From NCBI RefSeq assembly GCF_035825295.1, contig NZ_JAYMGI010000002.1, positions 6,625,501 through 6,689,500 on the forward strand: a stretch of DNA of 64,000 nt, read 5' to 3'. Below, in pieces: positions 1-8,228 of the stretch; the first letter of the stretch is position 1; every line of letters begins with the position of its first letter. Source of the stretch: Actinacidiphila sp. DG2A-62. GTDB taxonomy: Bacteria > Actinomycetota > Actinomycetes > Streptomycetales > Streptomycetaceae. The notes beneath the pieces are model-generated. The model was not told where the DNA came from. It worked only from the letters and a program-made list of their open reading frames with translations, and made no database searches. The position numbers and the translations under genes are program-made.

Positions 1-341
1 GTCGGCTCCGCCTGCTCGGCGTCGGTCAGGTCCAGCAGCACCCGGGCCCGGCCGCCGTCGCGCAGCGCCGCCAGCGCCTCGGAAAGGTCGGGCACCCCGC
101 CGCCGGTGGCCTCGGCCACCTCGTCGCGGGTCAGCGACGTGACCGCCTTCCGCACGCCCCACAGCCGCTCCAGCGTGGGATCGTGCAGCAGCACCGGCAC
201 CCCGTCCGAGGTCATCCGCACGTCGACCTCCACCACGTCCGCGCCCTTGCGCAGCGCCGAACGCAGCGACGGCAGGGTGTTCTCGCGCAGCGCGTACGGG
301 TCGCCGCGGTGGGCGATCGCCAGCGCCCGCGCGCCGCTCAC
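1..341 (-). CDS. Glycerophosphodiester phosphodiesterase (GDPD), N-terminal part
   Basis: This fragment hydrolyses glycerophosphodiesters to glycerol-3-phosphate and an alcohol, by family. The N-terminus shows the GDPD hallmarks: AHRGD at about residues 9-13, ENTLPS, then VVEVDVRMTSDG and LLHDPTLER, which supply the two catalytic histidines and the metal-binding Glu/Asp. The GTG start at 341 overlaps the stop of the upstream deaminase gene by 4 bp (GTGA), so the two are translationally coupled. Only about 113 residues are present; the C-terminal part lies beyond base 1. No signal peptide is seen, so a cytosolic enzyme is likely. Confidence 0.85.
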   Translation of the reverse strand, partial: MSGARALAIAHRGDPYALRENTLPSLRSALRKGADVVEVDVRMTSDGVPVLLHDPTLERLWGVRKAVTSLTRDEVAEATGGGVPDLSEALAALRDGGRARVLLDLTDAEQAEP

Positions 342-1393
342 GCGTGCGCCGCGGCGTAGGCGTCGATCTCCGCCGCCAGCCGGGCCTTGCCCGCGGCGTC
401 GAGGAAGGACACCTCCACCGCGGTCTTCGCCAGCGCCGCGACGCCCGCCCGGTCCAGCCCGAGCAGCCGCGCCGCCACCGCGTACTCGGTGTTCAGGTCG
501 GTGCCGAACATCGGCGGGTCGTCGCTGTTGACGGTGACCGGCACGCCCGCCTCGACCATGCGGCGTATCGGGTGCTCCTCCAGCGTGGCCACCGCGCGGG
601 TGGCGATGTTGGAGGTGGGGCAGACCTCCAGCGGGATACGGTGCTCGGCCAGGTACTCCAGCAGCCGCGGGTCCCGCACCGCGCTGGTGCCGTGCCCGAT
701 CCGCTCCGCGCCCAGTTCGAGCAGCGCGTCCCAGATCGTCTGCGGCCCGGTGGTCTCGCCCGCGTGCGGCACGCTGTGCAGGCCCTCGGCGCGGGCGCGG
801 TCGAAGAACGGCTTGAACTGCGGCCGCGGCACCCCGATCTCCGGCCCGCCGAGGCCGAACGACACCAGCCCCTCGGGCCGCAGGTCCAGCGCCAGGTGCG
901 CGGTCTCCTCCGCCGAGGCCAGGCCCGCCTCGCCGGGGATGTCGAAGCACCAGCGCAGCGCCACCCCCAGCTCCGACTCCGCGGCCTTGCGCGCGTCCTC
1001 TATCGCCTCCATGAACGCCTGCTCCGGGATGCCGCGCCGGGTCGAGCTGTACGGGGTCACCGTCAGCTCGGCGTAGCGGATGTTCTGCCGGGCCATGTCG
1101 CGCGCCACCTCGAAGGTGAGCAGGCGTACGTCCTCGGCGTCCCGGATCAGGTCCACCACCGACAGGTAGACCTGGATGAAGTGCGCGAAGTCGCGGAAGG
1201 TGAAGTAGTCCACGAGCGCGGCGGGGTCGGCGGGGACCGCGGAGTCCGGGTGCCGTGCGGCCAGTTCCGCGACGATCCGCGGCGAGGCGGAGCCCACGTG
1301 GTGCACGTGCAGCTCGGCCTTCGGCAGCCCGGCGACGAAGGCGTCGAGGCCGTCGCCGGACCGCGGATCGGTGGCCGGTGCGAGGTCGGGCAT
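338..1393 (-). CDS. add: COG1816 adenosine / aminodeoxyfutalosine deaminase
   Basis: A 351-residue metal-dependent deaminase of the adenosine deaminase superfamily. The zinc motif is H29-x-H31, in the context LHVHHVGSASP; further motifs are HAGE, the GHG triplet and NSDDPPMFGTDL with the metal-ligand aspartate. The ATG at 1393 follows a GGAGG Shine-Dalgarno (1399-1403 region) with normal spacing. Annotation pipelines call this adenosine deaminase. However, the HHVGSAS variant differs from the usual HLEGS-type motif, and I recall that an S. avermitilis COG1816 protein from the syntenic position acts on 6-aminodeoxyfutalosine in futalosine-route menaquinone synthesis. Substrate is therefore uncertain. 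It is divergent from potD and overlaps the GDPD gene. Confidence 0.85.
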   Translation of the reverse strand: MPDLAPATDPRSGDGLDAFVAGLPKAELHVHHVGSASPRIVAELAARHPDSAVPADPAALVDYFTFRDFAHFIQVYLSVVDLIRDAEDVRLLTFEVARDMARQNIRYAELTVTPYSSTRRGIPEQAFMEAIEDARKAAESELGVALRWCFDIPGEAGLASAEETAHLALDLRPEGLVSFGLGGPEIGVPRPQFKPFFDRARAEGLHSVPHAGETTGPQTIWDALLELGAERIGHGTSAVRDPRLLEYLAEHRIPLEVCPTSNIATRAVATLEEHPIRRMVEAGVPVTVNSDDPPMFGTDLNTEYAVAARLLGLDRAGVAALAKTAVEVSFLDAAGKARLAAEIDAYAAAHA

Positions 1394-1798
1394 GCGGGGG
1401 TCCTCCCGTGGGTGTCGTTGGTGGTGCGGCGGCACAGCAGTGCGGCGGCACAGCCGTACAGCGGTGCAGCAGCCGCAGCGGTGCCGCGGCGCGGCGGGGT
1501 CGTGCCGCGGCGGCGCGGTCGTGCCTGGTGGCGCGCGGTGCGGCGGGGTCGTGCCGCGTGCCCTGCGGCGGTGCCGCTCATCGTAGTGCGGCGGCGCCGG
1601 CCGGCCGCGGCCCGACCTGCTCCGCCTGTGGAAAACCTCCCCGGCGACGCCCTCGGCCCGACCGGCGGAAATGCAGATTTCGTCGCGTAACCAAAAGGCA
1701 ACAACGGAATCCCTTGTTGCCGCGCTGCTGCTCTGCCAGGATCGGCCACCGATCCGGACTTCGGCCACGCACCCCGGGTGCGCGCGAGGAGGCACAGG
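1394..1798. other. Divergent add/potD intergenic region
   Basis: A 405-bp stretch without a supported gene. It carries the ribosome binding site of add (about 1397-1405), a block of short GTGCGGCGGCAC/CGGTGC repeats at about 1437-1570 that raise no coding signal, a lower-GC segment with the 25-bp palindrome at 1697-1721, and the potD ribosome binding site GAGGAGG at 1786-1792. Promoters for both directions must lie here. Confidence 0.7.
1697..1721. promoter_or_regulatory. 25-bp near-perfect palindrome, putative operator for potD
   Basis: The arms GGCAACAA and TTGTTGCC are exact inverted complements. The spacer CGGAATCCC continues the symmetry with GGA/TCC around a central A, leaving one mismatched pair. 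The centre is 90 bp upstream of the potD ATG. Length and symmetry suit a dimeric regulator. The PucR protein encoded at 14883-16441 is a candidate ligand-responsive regulator, but that link is inference. Confidence 0.65.
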
Positions 1799-3022
1799 AT
1801 GCAGACGATGCCACCGGCGCTGCGGGCAGCCGCCGCGCGCAGCATGACCACCGGACGCGGCGCCCTGGGCCGCCGCACCCTGCTGCGCGCCGCCGGCCTC
1901 GGCGCCGTCGCGGCGGCCGGGCTGACCGGCTGCGGCATCCCGGCGGCCGGCCGCACCGGCGACACGGCCGCCTCCACCGATCACTCCGCGCAGGAGAAGG
2001 TCGTCGACTTCTCCAACTGGGACGAGTACATCGACGTCACCGACGACGGCAAGCACCGCCCCACCCTGGAGGAGTTCACCCGGCGCACCGGCATCAAGGT
2101 CGCGTACACCGAGGACATCAACGACAACGTCGAGTTCTTCGGCAAGATCAAGCCGCAGCTCGCGGCCGGCCAGGACACCGGCCGCGACCTGATGGTGCTC
2201 ACCGACTGGCTGGCCGGGCGGATGATCCGGCTCGGCTGGGTGCAGGAACTCGACCCGGCCCACCTGCCGCACGCCTACGCCAACCTCGAACAGCGCTTTC
2301 GCAGCCCGCAGTGGGACCCCGGACGCGCCTACTCCTACCCGTGGACCGGCATACCGACCTGCATCGCGTACAACAAGAAGGTCACCAAGGGCCGCGCGGT
2401 CACCTCGATCTCGCAGCTGCTGGACGACCCCGCGCTCAAGGGCAAGGCGGCGATGCTCTCGGAGATGCGCGACACCGTCGGGATGACGCTGCTCGACATG
2501 GGCAAGCGGCCGGAGACCGTCGACGACGACTCCTACGACGCGGCGCTGGCGCGCATCCAGGGCGCGGTGGACCGCGGGCAGATCCGCAAGTTCACCGGCG
2601 GGGAGTACACCGACGGACTGAGCAAGGGCGACATCGCCGCCTGCGTCGCCTGGGCCGGCGACCTGGTCCAACTGCGGCTGGACGACCCCGACATCGCCTA
2701 CGCCTTCCCCGAGGCCGGCCACATGATCTCCACCGACAACCTGCTCGTCCCGGACAAGGCGCGGCACAAGACCAACGCCGAGAAGCTGATCGACTACTAC
2801 TACCAGCCGCCGGTCGCCGCCAAGCTCGCCGCGTACATCACCTACGTCTCCCCGGTGCGGGGCGTCCGCGAGGAGCTGGCGAAGATCGACCCGTCGCTCG
2901 CCGACAATCCGCTGATCATCCCGGACGCCGCGATGGACGCGACGTCCCACGAGTTCCGCTCGCTCAGCGACGAGGAGGACGCCCGGTACGAGGAGAAGTT
3001 CTCCAAGCTCATCGGCGCGTGA
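1799..3022 (+). CDS. potD: Polyamine ABC transporter substrate-binding lipoprotein
   Basis: A 407-residue extracytoplasmic binding protein for putrescine/spermidine-type polyamines. The N-terminus has a twin-arginine motif (R25-R26) followed by a hydrophobic stretch and the lipobox LTGC, with Cys45 as the lipid-anchored residue. The mature part starts with the PotD/PotF-like FSNWDEYID, and SYPWTGIPTCIAYNKK and WAGDLVQL are also typical of the family. The ATG at 1799 is chosen because GAGGAGG lies 6 bp upstream; a GTG at 1778 would place the twin-arginine region further in. It is first in the operon potD-potA-potB-potC-oxidoreductase. Specificity among polyamines cannot be read from sequence. 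Confidence 0.92.
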   Translation: MQTMPPALRAAAARSMTTGRGALGRRTLLRAAGLGAVAAAGLTGCGIPAAGRTGDTAASTDHSAQEKVVDFSNWDEYIDVTDDGKHRPTLEEFTRRTGIKVAYTEDINDNVEFFGKIKPQLAAGQDTGRDLMVLTDWLAGRMIRLGWVQELDPAHLPHAYANLEQRFRSPQWDPGRAYSYPWTGIPTCIAYNKKVTKGRAVTSISQLLDDPALKGKAAMLSEMRDTVGMTLLDMGKRPETVDDDSYDAALARIQGAVDRGQIRKFTGGEYTDGLSKGDIAACVAWAGDLVQLRLDDPDIAYAFPEAGHMISTDNLLVPDKARHKTNAEKLIDYYYQPPVAAKLAAYITYVSPVRGVREELAKIDPSLADNPLIIPDAAMDATSHEFRSLSDEEDARYEEKFSKLIGA

Positions 3023-3072
3023 GCGCTGCCGTCCCCAGCCCCCGACGAGGTCACGCCCATGAGGACTCGCCC

Positions 3073-4392
3073 ATGACCACCTCCCGCACCGCCGCGGACG
3101 GCGCCGGCGCCACCGACGGCGGTGGCGCCGCCGACGAGACCGGCGCCACCGACGAGACCGGCGCCACCGACGAGACCGGCGCCACCGACGGCACCCGTGC
3201 CGCGCCCCCGGGCGACGCCGTCCGGCTGACCGGGATCAGCAAGAGCTACGGCTCCTTCACCGCCGTCCACCCGCTCGACCTGGCCGTGCCCGCGGGCTCG
3301 TTCTTCGCGCTGCTGGGCGCCTCCGGCTGCGGCAAGACCACCACCCTGCGGATGATCGCCGGCCTGGAGGCCCCCAGCACCGGCGCCGTCCACCTCGGCG
3401 GGCGCGACGTGACCGCCCTGCCCCCGTACAAGCGCCCGGTCAACACGGTCTTCCAGAACTACGCGCTCTTCCCGCACCTGGACGTCTACGAGAACGTCGC
3501 CTTCGGGCTGCGCCGGCGCGGCATCAGGTCGGTGAGGAAGCAGGTCGGGGAGATGCTCGACCTGGTGCAGCTCGGACCGCTGGCCCGGCGCCGCCCGCAC
3601 CAGCTGTCCGGCGGCCAGCAGCAGCGCGTCGCCGTCGCCAGGGCGCTGATCAACCGGCCCGAGGTGCTGCTGCTCGACGAGCCGCTCGGCGCGCTCGACC
3701 TGAAGCTGCGCCGCCAGATGCAGCTGGAGCTCAAGCGCATCCAGACCGAGGTCGGCATCACCTTCGTGCACGTCACCCACGACCAGGAGGAGGCCATGAC
3801 GATGGCCGACACCATCGCGGTGATGAACGCCGGCCGGGTCGAGCAACTGGGCGCGCCCGCCAATCTCTACGAGAACCCCGAGTCGACCTTCGTCGCCAAC
3901 TTCCTCGGCACCTCCAACCTCATCACCGCCCAGGTCACCGGCGTCCGCGACGGCACGGTCACGCTCGGCGCGGGCGGGCTGACACTGCGGCTGCCCGCAG
4001 CCCGCTGCCCCGGCGGCGCGGCCACCGCGGGCAGCCGGATGCTCGCCGGGGTCCGGCCGGAGAAGATCGCCCTCGCGCACCGCGACGACGAGGCGGAGAT
4101 CCCGGCCGGCCGCAACCGCGTCCCCGGCACCGTGGTCGACTCCAGCTTCACCGGCGTGTCCACGCAGGTCCTGGTCGACAGCCCGGTCGGCGCGGGCCTG
4201 GAGGTCTACGTGCCCAACGTCGACCGCGACACCCGGCTGGTCCCCGGCGCGCCGGTCGTCCTGCACTGGAACCCCGCGCACACCTTCGGCCTTGACGCCG
4301 ACCAGGACATCGACGCCGGGCAGATCCTCGACGACGGCCAGATCCTCGACGCCGACCGGGCCGTCGACGCGGGCGCGGAGCCGGCCGGATGA
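3073..4392 (+). CDS. potA: Polyamine ABC transporter ATP-binding protein
   Basis: A 439-residue ABC ATPase that energises the importer at the inner face of the membrane. Walker A GASGCGKTTT is near residues 82-91, the Q-loop in VFQNYALFPH, the signature LSGGQQQR near 178, Walker B LLLDEP near 199 and the H-loop HVTHDQEEA follow. The C-terminal half is a TOBE-type regulatory domain. It is longer than a usual PotA because of an unstructured N-terminal tail of about 50 residues built on ATDETG repeats, and an Asp/Gly/Gln-rich C-terminal tail. The ATG at 3073 starts this tail; a start nearer residue 50 is possible but no better codon is evident. Its stop overlaps the potB ATG. Confidence 0.9.
   Translation: MTTSRTAADGAGATDGGGAADETGATDETGATDETGATDGTRAAPPGDAVRLTGISKSYGSFTAVHPLDLAVPAGSFFALLGASGCGKTTTLRMIAGLEAPSTGAVHLGGRDVTALPPYKRPVNTVFQNYALFPHLDVYENVAFGLRRRGIRSVRKQVGEMLDLVQLGPLARRRPHQLSGGQQQRVAVARALINRPEVLLLDEPLGALDLKLRRQMQLELKRIQTEVGITFVHVTHDQEEAMTMADTIAVMNAGRVEQLGAPANLYENPESTFVANFLGTSNLITAQVTGVRDGTVTLGAGGLTLRLPAARCPGGAATAGSRMLAGVRPEKIALAHRDDEAEIPAGRNRVPGTVVDSSFTGVSTQVLVDSPVGAGLEVYVPNVDRDTRLVPGAPVVLHWNPAHTFGLDADQDIDAGQILDDGQILDADRAVDAGAEPAG
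3133..3186 (+). repeat. 18-bp tandem repeat x3 inside potA N-terminus
   Basis: Three exact copies of an 18-bp unit (GACGAGACCGGCGCCACC) encode DETGAT repeats in the N-terminal tail of PotA. The unit is a multiple of three, so copy-number change by slippage would keep the frame. Confidence 0.9.
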
Positions 4393-5341
4393 GCGCCGCC
4401 GCCCCGCCCGTCGCCGGGACGCCGCCGGCCGCGCCCGAGCCGGCCCCGCCCCGCCGGACGCGCTGCGCCGGGCCGCCCGCCGCCGCCGGATGACGCCCTA
4501 CCTGCTGCTGCTGGCCGGCGTGGTGTGGCTGCTGGTCTTCTTCGTCGCGCCGATGGTCTACCAGGCGTCGACCTCGGTGCAGACCGGCTCGCTGGACACC
4601 GGCTTCACGGTGACCTGGCACTTCCGCACCTACTGGGACGCGCTGGACGCGTACTGGCCGCAGTTCGTGAAGTCGCTGGTCTACTCCGCCTCCGCGACCG
4701 TGCTGTGCCTGGTCGTCGGCTACCCGCTCGCGTACACCATCGCCTTCCGCGCCGGACGCTGGCGCAACGTGGTGCTGATGCTGGTGATCGCGCCGTTCTT
4801 CACCAGCTTCCTGATCCGCACCCTGGCCTGGGAGACGATCCTCGCCGACCAGGGGCCGGTGGTGCGGCTGCTGAGCGACGCGCACGTCCTGGACGCCACC
4901 TCGTGGCTCGGCCTGACCTCCGGCGACCGGCTGATGGCCACGCCGCTGGCCGTGGTGTGCGGGCTGACCTACAACTTCCTGCCGTTCATGATCCTGCCGC
5001 TGTACACGTCGCTGGAACGCGTGGACGCCCGGCTGCACGAGGCGGCCGGCGACCTGTACGCCACGCCGTTCACCACCTTCCGCAAGGTCACCTTCCCGCT
5101 GTCCATGCCCGGCGTGGTGGCCGGCACCCTGCTCACCTTCATCCCCGCCTCCGGCGACTACATCAACGCCGAGTTGCTGGGCTCCACCCAGCAGAAGATG
5201 ATCGGCAACGTCATCCAGTCGCAGTTCCTGCGGGTGCTGGACTACCCGACGGCCGCCGCCCTGTCCTTCATCCTGATGGCGGTCATCCTCGCGATCGTCA
5301 CCCTCTACGTCCGCCGGGCGGGAACGGAGGACCTGGTCTGA
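4389..5341 (+). CDS. potB: Polyamine ABC transporter permease PotB (apparent frameshift near N-terminus)
   Basis: A membrane permease of about 316 residues with six predicted helices. The first is TPYLLLLAGVVWLLVFFVA; the EAA loop appears as EAAGDLYATPFTTFRKVTFP, which docks on PotA. The natural start is the ATG at 4389, overlapping the potA stop (ATGA) and giving a short Ala/Pro-rich cytoplasmic leader. That frame runs into a stop at about 4491. The membrane part is in another frame, so one base appears missing between about 4445 and 4475, within a run of C/G. An alternative is a late ATG at 4491 giving a permease that lacks the leader. The stop overlaps the potC start by one base (TGATG). 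Confidence 0.85.
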
Positions 5342-6141
5342 TGCGCGCGACCCGCTGGCTGCGCCGCCACCTCGTGGTGATCTGCGGCGTGGCGACCCTG
5401 GTCTATCTGATCGTCCCCAACCTGGTCGTGCTGCTGTTCTCCTTCAACAAGCCCAACGGCCGCTACAACTACACCTGGACCCGCTTCTCCACCGACGCCT
5501 GGCAGCACCCGTGCGGCGTCGCCGGCCTGTGCGGCTCGCTCACCACCAGCCTGAAGATCGCCGTCTACGCGACGATCGCCGCGACCGCGCTGGGCACCCT
5601 CACCGCCTTCGCGCTGGCCCGCTACCGCTTCCGCGGACGCGCCGCCACCAACATGCTGATCTTCCTGCCGATGGCGATGCCCGAGGTCGTCATGGGCGCC
5701 TCGCTCGGCACGCTGTTCCTCAACATGCGCATCCGGTTCGGCTTCTGGACCATCCTCATCGCGCACATCATGTTCTGCCTGAGCTTCGTGGTCACCGCCG
5801 TCAAGGCCCGCGTGATGAGCATGGACCCGCGGCTGGAGCAGGCCGCGCAGGACCTGTACGCCACCCCGGCGCAGACCTTCCTGCGGATCACCCTGCCGCT
5901 GGCCGCGCCCGGCATCGCGGCCGGCGCCCTGCTGTCCTTCGCGCTGTCCTTCGACGACTACATCATCACCAGCTTCAACGCCGGCAACACCGTCACCTTC
6001 CCGATGTTCGTCTGGGGCTCGGCGCAGCGCGGCACCCCGGTCCAGGTCAACGTGATCGGCACGGCGATGTTCCTGGTCGCCGTGGTGCTCGTGCTCGCGG
6101 CGCAGCTGATCGGGGGCCGCAGGAAGGCACGCGCGCGGTGA
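5341..6141 (+). CDS. potC: Polyamine ABC transporter permease PotC
   Basis: A 266-residue inner-membrane permease, partner of PotB. It shows six hydrophobic segments beginning with HLVVICGVATLVYLIVPNLV and an EAA-type loop EQAAQDLYATPAQTFLRITLP that contacts the ATPase. SFALSFDDYIITSFNAG is characteristic of PotC-class permeases. Start ATG overlaps the potB stop, and its own stop overlaps the GTG of the downstream flavoprotein (GTGA), so the whole set is one transcription unit. Intact reading frame. Confidence 0.92.
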   Translation: MRATRWLRRHLVVICGVATLVYLIVPNLVVLLFSFNKPNGRYNYTWTRFSTDAWQHPCGVAGLCGSLTTSLKIAVYATIAATALGTLTAFALARYRFRGRAATNMLIFLPMAMPEVVMGASLGTLFLNMRIRFGFWTILIAHIMFCLSFVVTAVKARVMSMDPRLEQAAQDLYATPAQTFLRITLPLAAPGIAAGALLSFALSFDDYIITSFNAGNTVTFPMFVWGSAQRGTPVQVNVIGTAMFLVAVVLVLAAQLIGGRRKARAR

Positions 6142-7534
6142 CCGACCCGGTCCGCGGCCTGGCGGCGGCCGAACCCACCCCGTACTGGCTGGACGACCCG
6201 GCCCGGCCGCCGGCCCGGCCCGCCCTGGTCTGCGCCGAGACCTGCGACCTGCTGGTGGTCGGCGGCGGCTACAGCGGGCTGTGGACCGCGCTGCTGGCCA
6301 AGGAGCGCGACCCCGGCCAGGACGTGGTGCTGGTCGAGGCCGACCGGATCGGCTGGGCCGCCTCCGGCCGCAACGGCGGCTTCTGCGCCGCCAGCCTCAC
6401 CCACGGCCCGCTCAACGGACTCGACCGCTGGCCGGCCGAGTTCGACCGGCTCCAGGAACTGGGCCTGCGCAACCTCGACGCGATCGGGGAGGCCGTCGCC
6501 CGCCACGGCATCGACTGCGACTTCGAGCGCACCGGCGAGATCACCGTCGCCACCGCCCCCTACCAGTGGGACGAACTGCGCGCCGCGCACGCCCTGCTGG
6601 CCCGGGCCGGCCACCGCCTGGAGCTGCTGGACCGCGACGCGGTGCGCGCCGCCGCGAACTCGCCGACCTTCCACGGCGGCCTGCACGATCCGCACGGCGT
6701 CGCCATGGTGCACCCGGCCAGGCTCGCCTGGGGCCTGGCGCGCGCCGCCGCCGGGCCGGCGTGCGGATCTACGAGCGCACCCCGGCCGCCGCGCCGACCA
6801 GGACCGGTGCCGCGCTCGCCGTCCGCACCCCGTACGGCAGGGTGCTGGCCCACCGCGTCGCGCTCGGCACCGGCGCCTTCCCGTCGCCGGTGCGGCGCCT
6901 GCGCCCGTACACCGTGCCGGTCTACGACTACGCTCTGGCGACCGAGCCGCTGACCGCCGAGCAGCGCGCGGCGATCGGCTGGCGGGGCCGCCAGGGGCTC
7001 AGCGACAGCGCGAACCGCTTCCACTACTTCCGGCTCACCGCCGACGACCGCATCCTGTGGGGCGGCTACGACGCGGTCCACCCGCGCGGCGGGCGGATCA
7101 GCGCCGCCCTCGACCACCGGCCGCAGACCTACGCGCGGCTGGCCCGGCACTTCTTCACCTGCTTCCCGCAGCTGGAGGGGCTGCGCTTCAGCCACGCCTG
7201 GGGCGGGGTGATCGACACCTGCACGCGCTTCTCGCCGTTCTTCGGCACCGCCTGCAGCAGCAGGCTCGCCTACGCCGCCGGGTACACCGGGCTGGGCGTC
7301 GGCGCGACCCGCTTCGGCGCGGAGGTGATGCTCGACCTGCTCGCGGGCGCGGACACCGAGCGGACTCGGCTGGAGATGGTCAGGAAGAAGCCGCTGCCGT
7401 TCCCGCCCGAGCCCCTCGCCTCCCTCGGCATCGGCCTGACCCAGTGGTCGCTGGCCCGCGCCGACGCCCGGCAGGGGCGGCGGAACCTGTGGCTGCGGGC
7501 GTTGGACAAGGCGGGCCTGGGCTTCGACAGTTAG
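6138..7534 (+). CDS. puuB: FAD-dependent oxidoreductase, gamma-glutamylputrescine oxidase-like (one frameshift)
   Basis: A DadA/PuuB-type flavoenzyme of about 465 residues that would oxidise a gamma-glutamylated or free polyamine amine to an aldehyde with FAD. The FAD dinucleotide-binding motif VVGGGYSG lies near residue 40, followed by VLVEADRIGWAASGRNGG, typical of the PuuB/ordL group, and a C-terminal GYTGLGVGATRFGAE motif. The GTG at 6138 overlaps the potC stop. The N-terminal frame passes into the C-terminal frame around 6750-6763 (GC-rich CGCCGCCGCCGGG tract), consistent with a single missing base. Position directly behind potABCD argues for polyamine catabolism; the substrate is inferred. 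Confidence 0.82.
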
Positions 7535-7566
7535 ACCGGGGCCCCGGCGCGGTGTGACGCGCATCA

Positions 7567-7580
7567 CTACCGATCGGTAG
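7567..7580. promoter_or_regulatory. 14-bp perfect palindrome, TetR-like operator
   Basis: CTACCGATCGGTAG is fully self-complementary and lies 93 bp upstream of the small gene at 7673, just after the flavoenzyme stop. Its TAC...GTA ends resemble TetR-family operators. No TetR gene is in the window, so the binder is unknown. Confidence 0.5.
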
Positions 7581-7672
7581 CGGGAACCCGCGTAATGGAA
7601 GGCTTCCACCCCTGTCTCCTCCGTGACGACGAACGCCACGAGCAGGACACGAGCGGGAACGGAGGAGCCGGC

Positions 7673-8125
7673 ATGAGCGGTGGAGCCGGTGCGAGGAGTG
7701 CGGTGGACTGGCTGGTCTCGGTGGCGCCCGACCCCGAGGGCTGCCGGTTCGAATGGGAGCGCAACCCCCTGGGGGTGACGCTGCTGCCCGCGGGCAGGCA
7801 GTGGGACGTCCTGATCATCGGAGCCCGGCTGGGGTACCCCGCGCTCGACGTCCTGGGCCGGATGGCGGAGCGGCCCGGACCGGTGCTCGCGGACTTCGAG
7901 GACGCGCGGATGGGCTACTTCGTGCCGCCGGGCACCGCGGCGCGCTGGCTGGGCACCGGCGTCCGCGCGGCCGGCGCCGGCACCTGGATCCTGGTGCCGT
8001 ACCCGGGCCGGGCGACCGGCAAGGTCCGCTGGCTGGTGCCCCCGGACGGCACCGGCCGGCTCAACGACCCGGTCGCCCTCGAACTCGCCCTGCACGAGGC
8101 GGCCGCGCAGATCGCCGGCGGCTGA
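7673..8125 (+). CDS. Hypothetical protein, 150 aa
   Basis: A small cytosolic protein with no signal peptide or membrane segment. It contains WDVLIIGARLGYPALDVL, a VPPGTAARWLGTGVRAAG segment and ILVPYPGRATGKVRWLVPP. The pattern faintly recalls the C-terminal part of the prim-pol (bifunctional primase/polymerase) fold common in Streptomyces, but no catalytic acidic motif is visible and I do not assign a function. The ATG at 7673 is preceded by GGAGGAG at 7661-7667. It has its own upstream region with a palindrome, separating it from the pot operon, and precedes the aldehyde dehydrogenase by 103 bp. Confidence 0.7.
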   Translation: MSGGAGARSAVDWLVSVAPDPEGCRFEWERNPLGVTLLPAGRQWDVLIIGARLGYPALDVLGRMAERPGPVLADFEDARMGYFVPPGTAARWLGTGVRAAGAGTWILVPYPGRATGKVRWLVPPDGTGRLNDPVALELALHEAAAQIAGG

Positions 8126-8228
8126 GCACGAGGCGGCCGGTCGCGGTGCTTGTCCGCGGGCGCGGCCGGTGGGGAGACTGGCGGTACCGGCGCGTTCGCG
8201 GCGGGACCACGACGGAAGGGGCGCAGCG

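Noticed and set aside
338..2950. Very long reading frames opposite or across real genes, such as an 870-codon frame covering add and potD
   Set aside because: In about 73% GC DNA the antisense and alternate frames stay open by chance. They are Arg/Gly/Ala-rich with no domain, and their apparent N-termini run through other genes.
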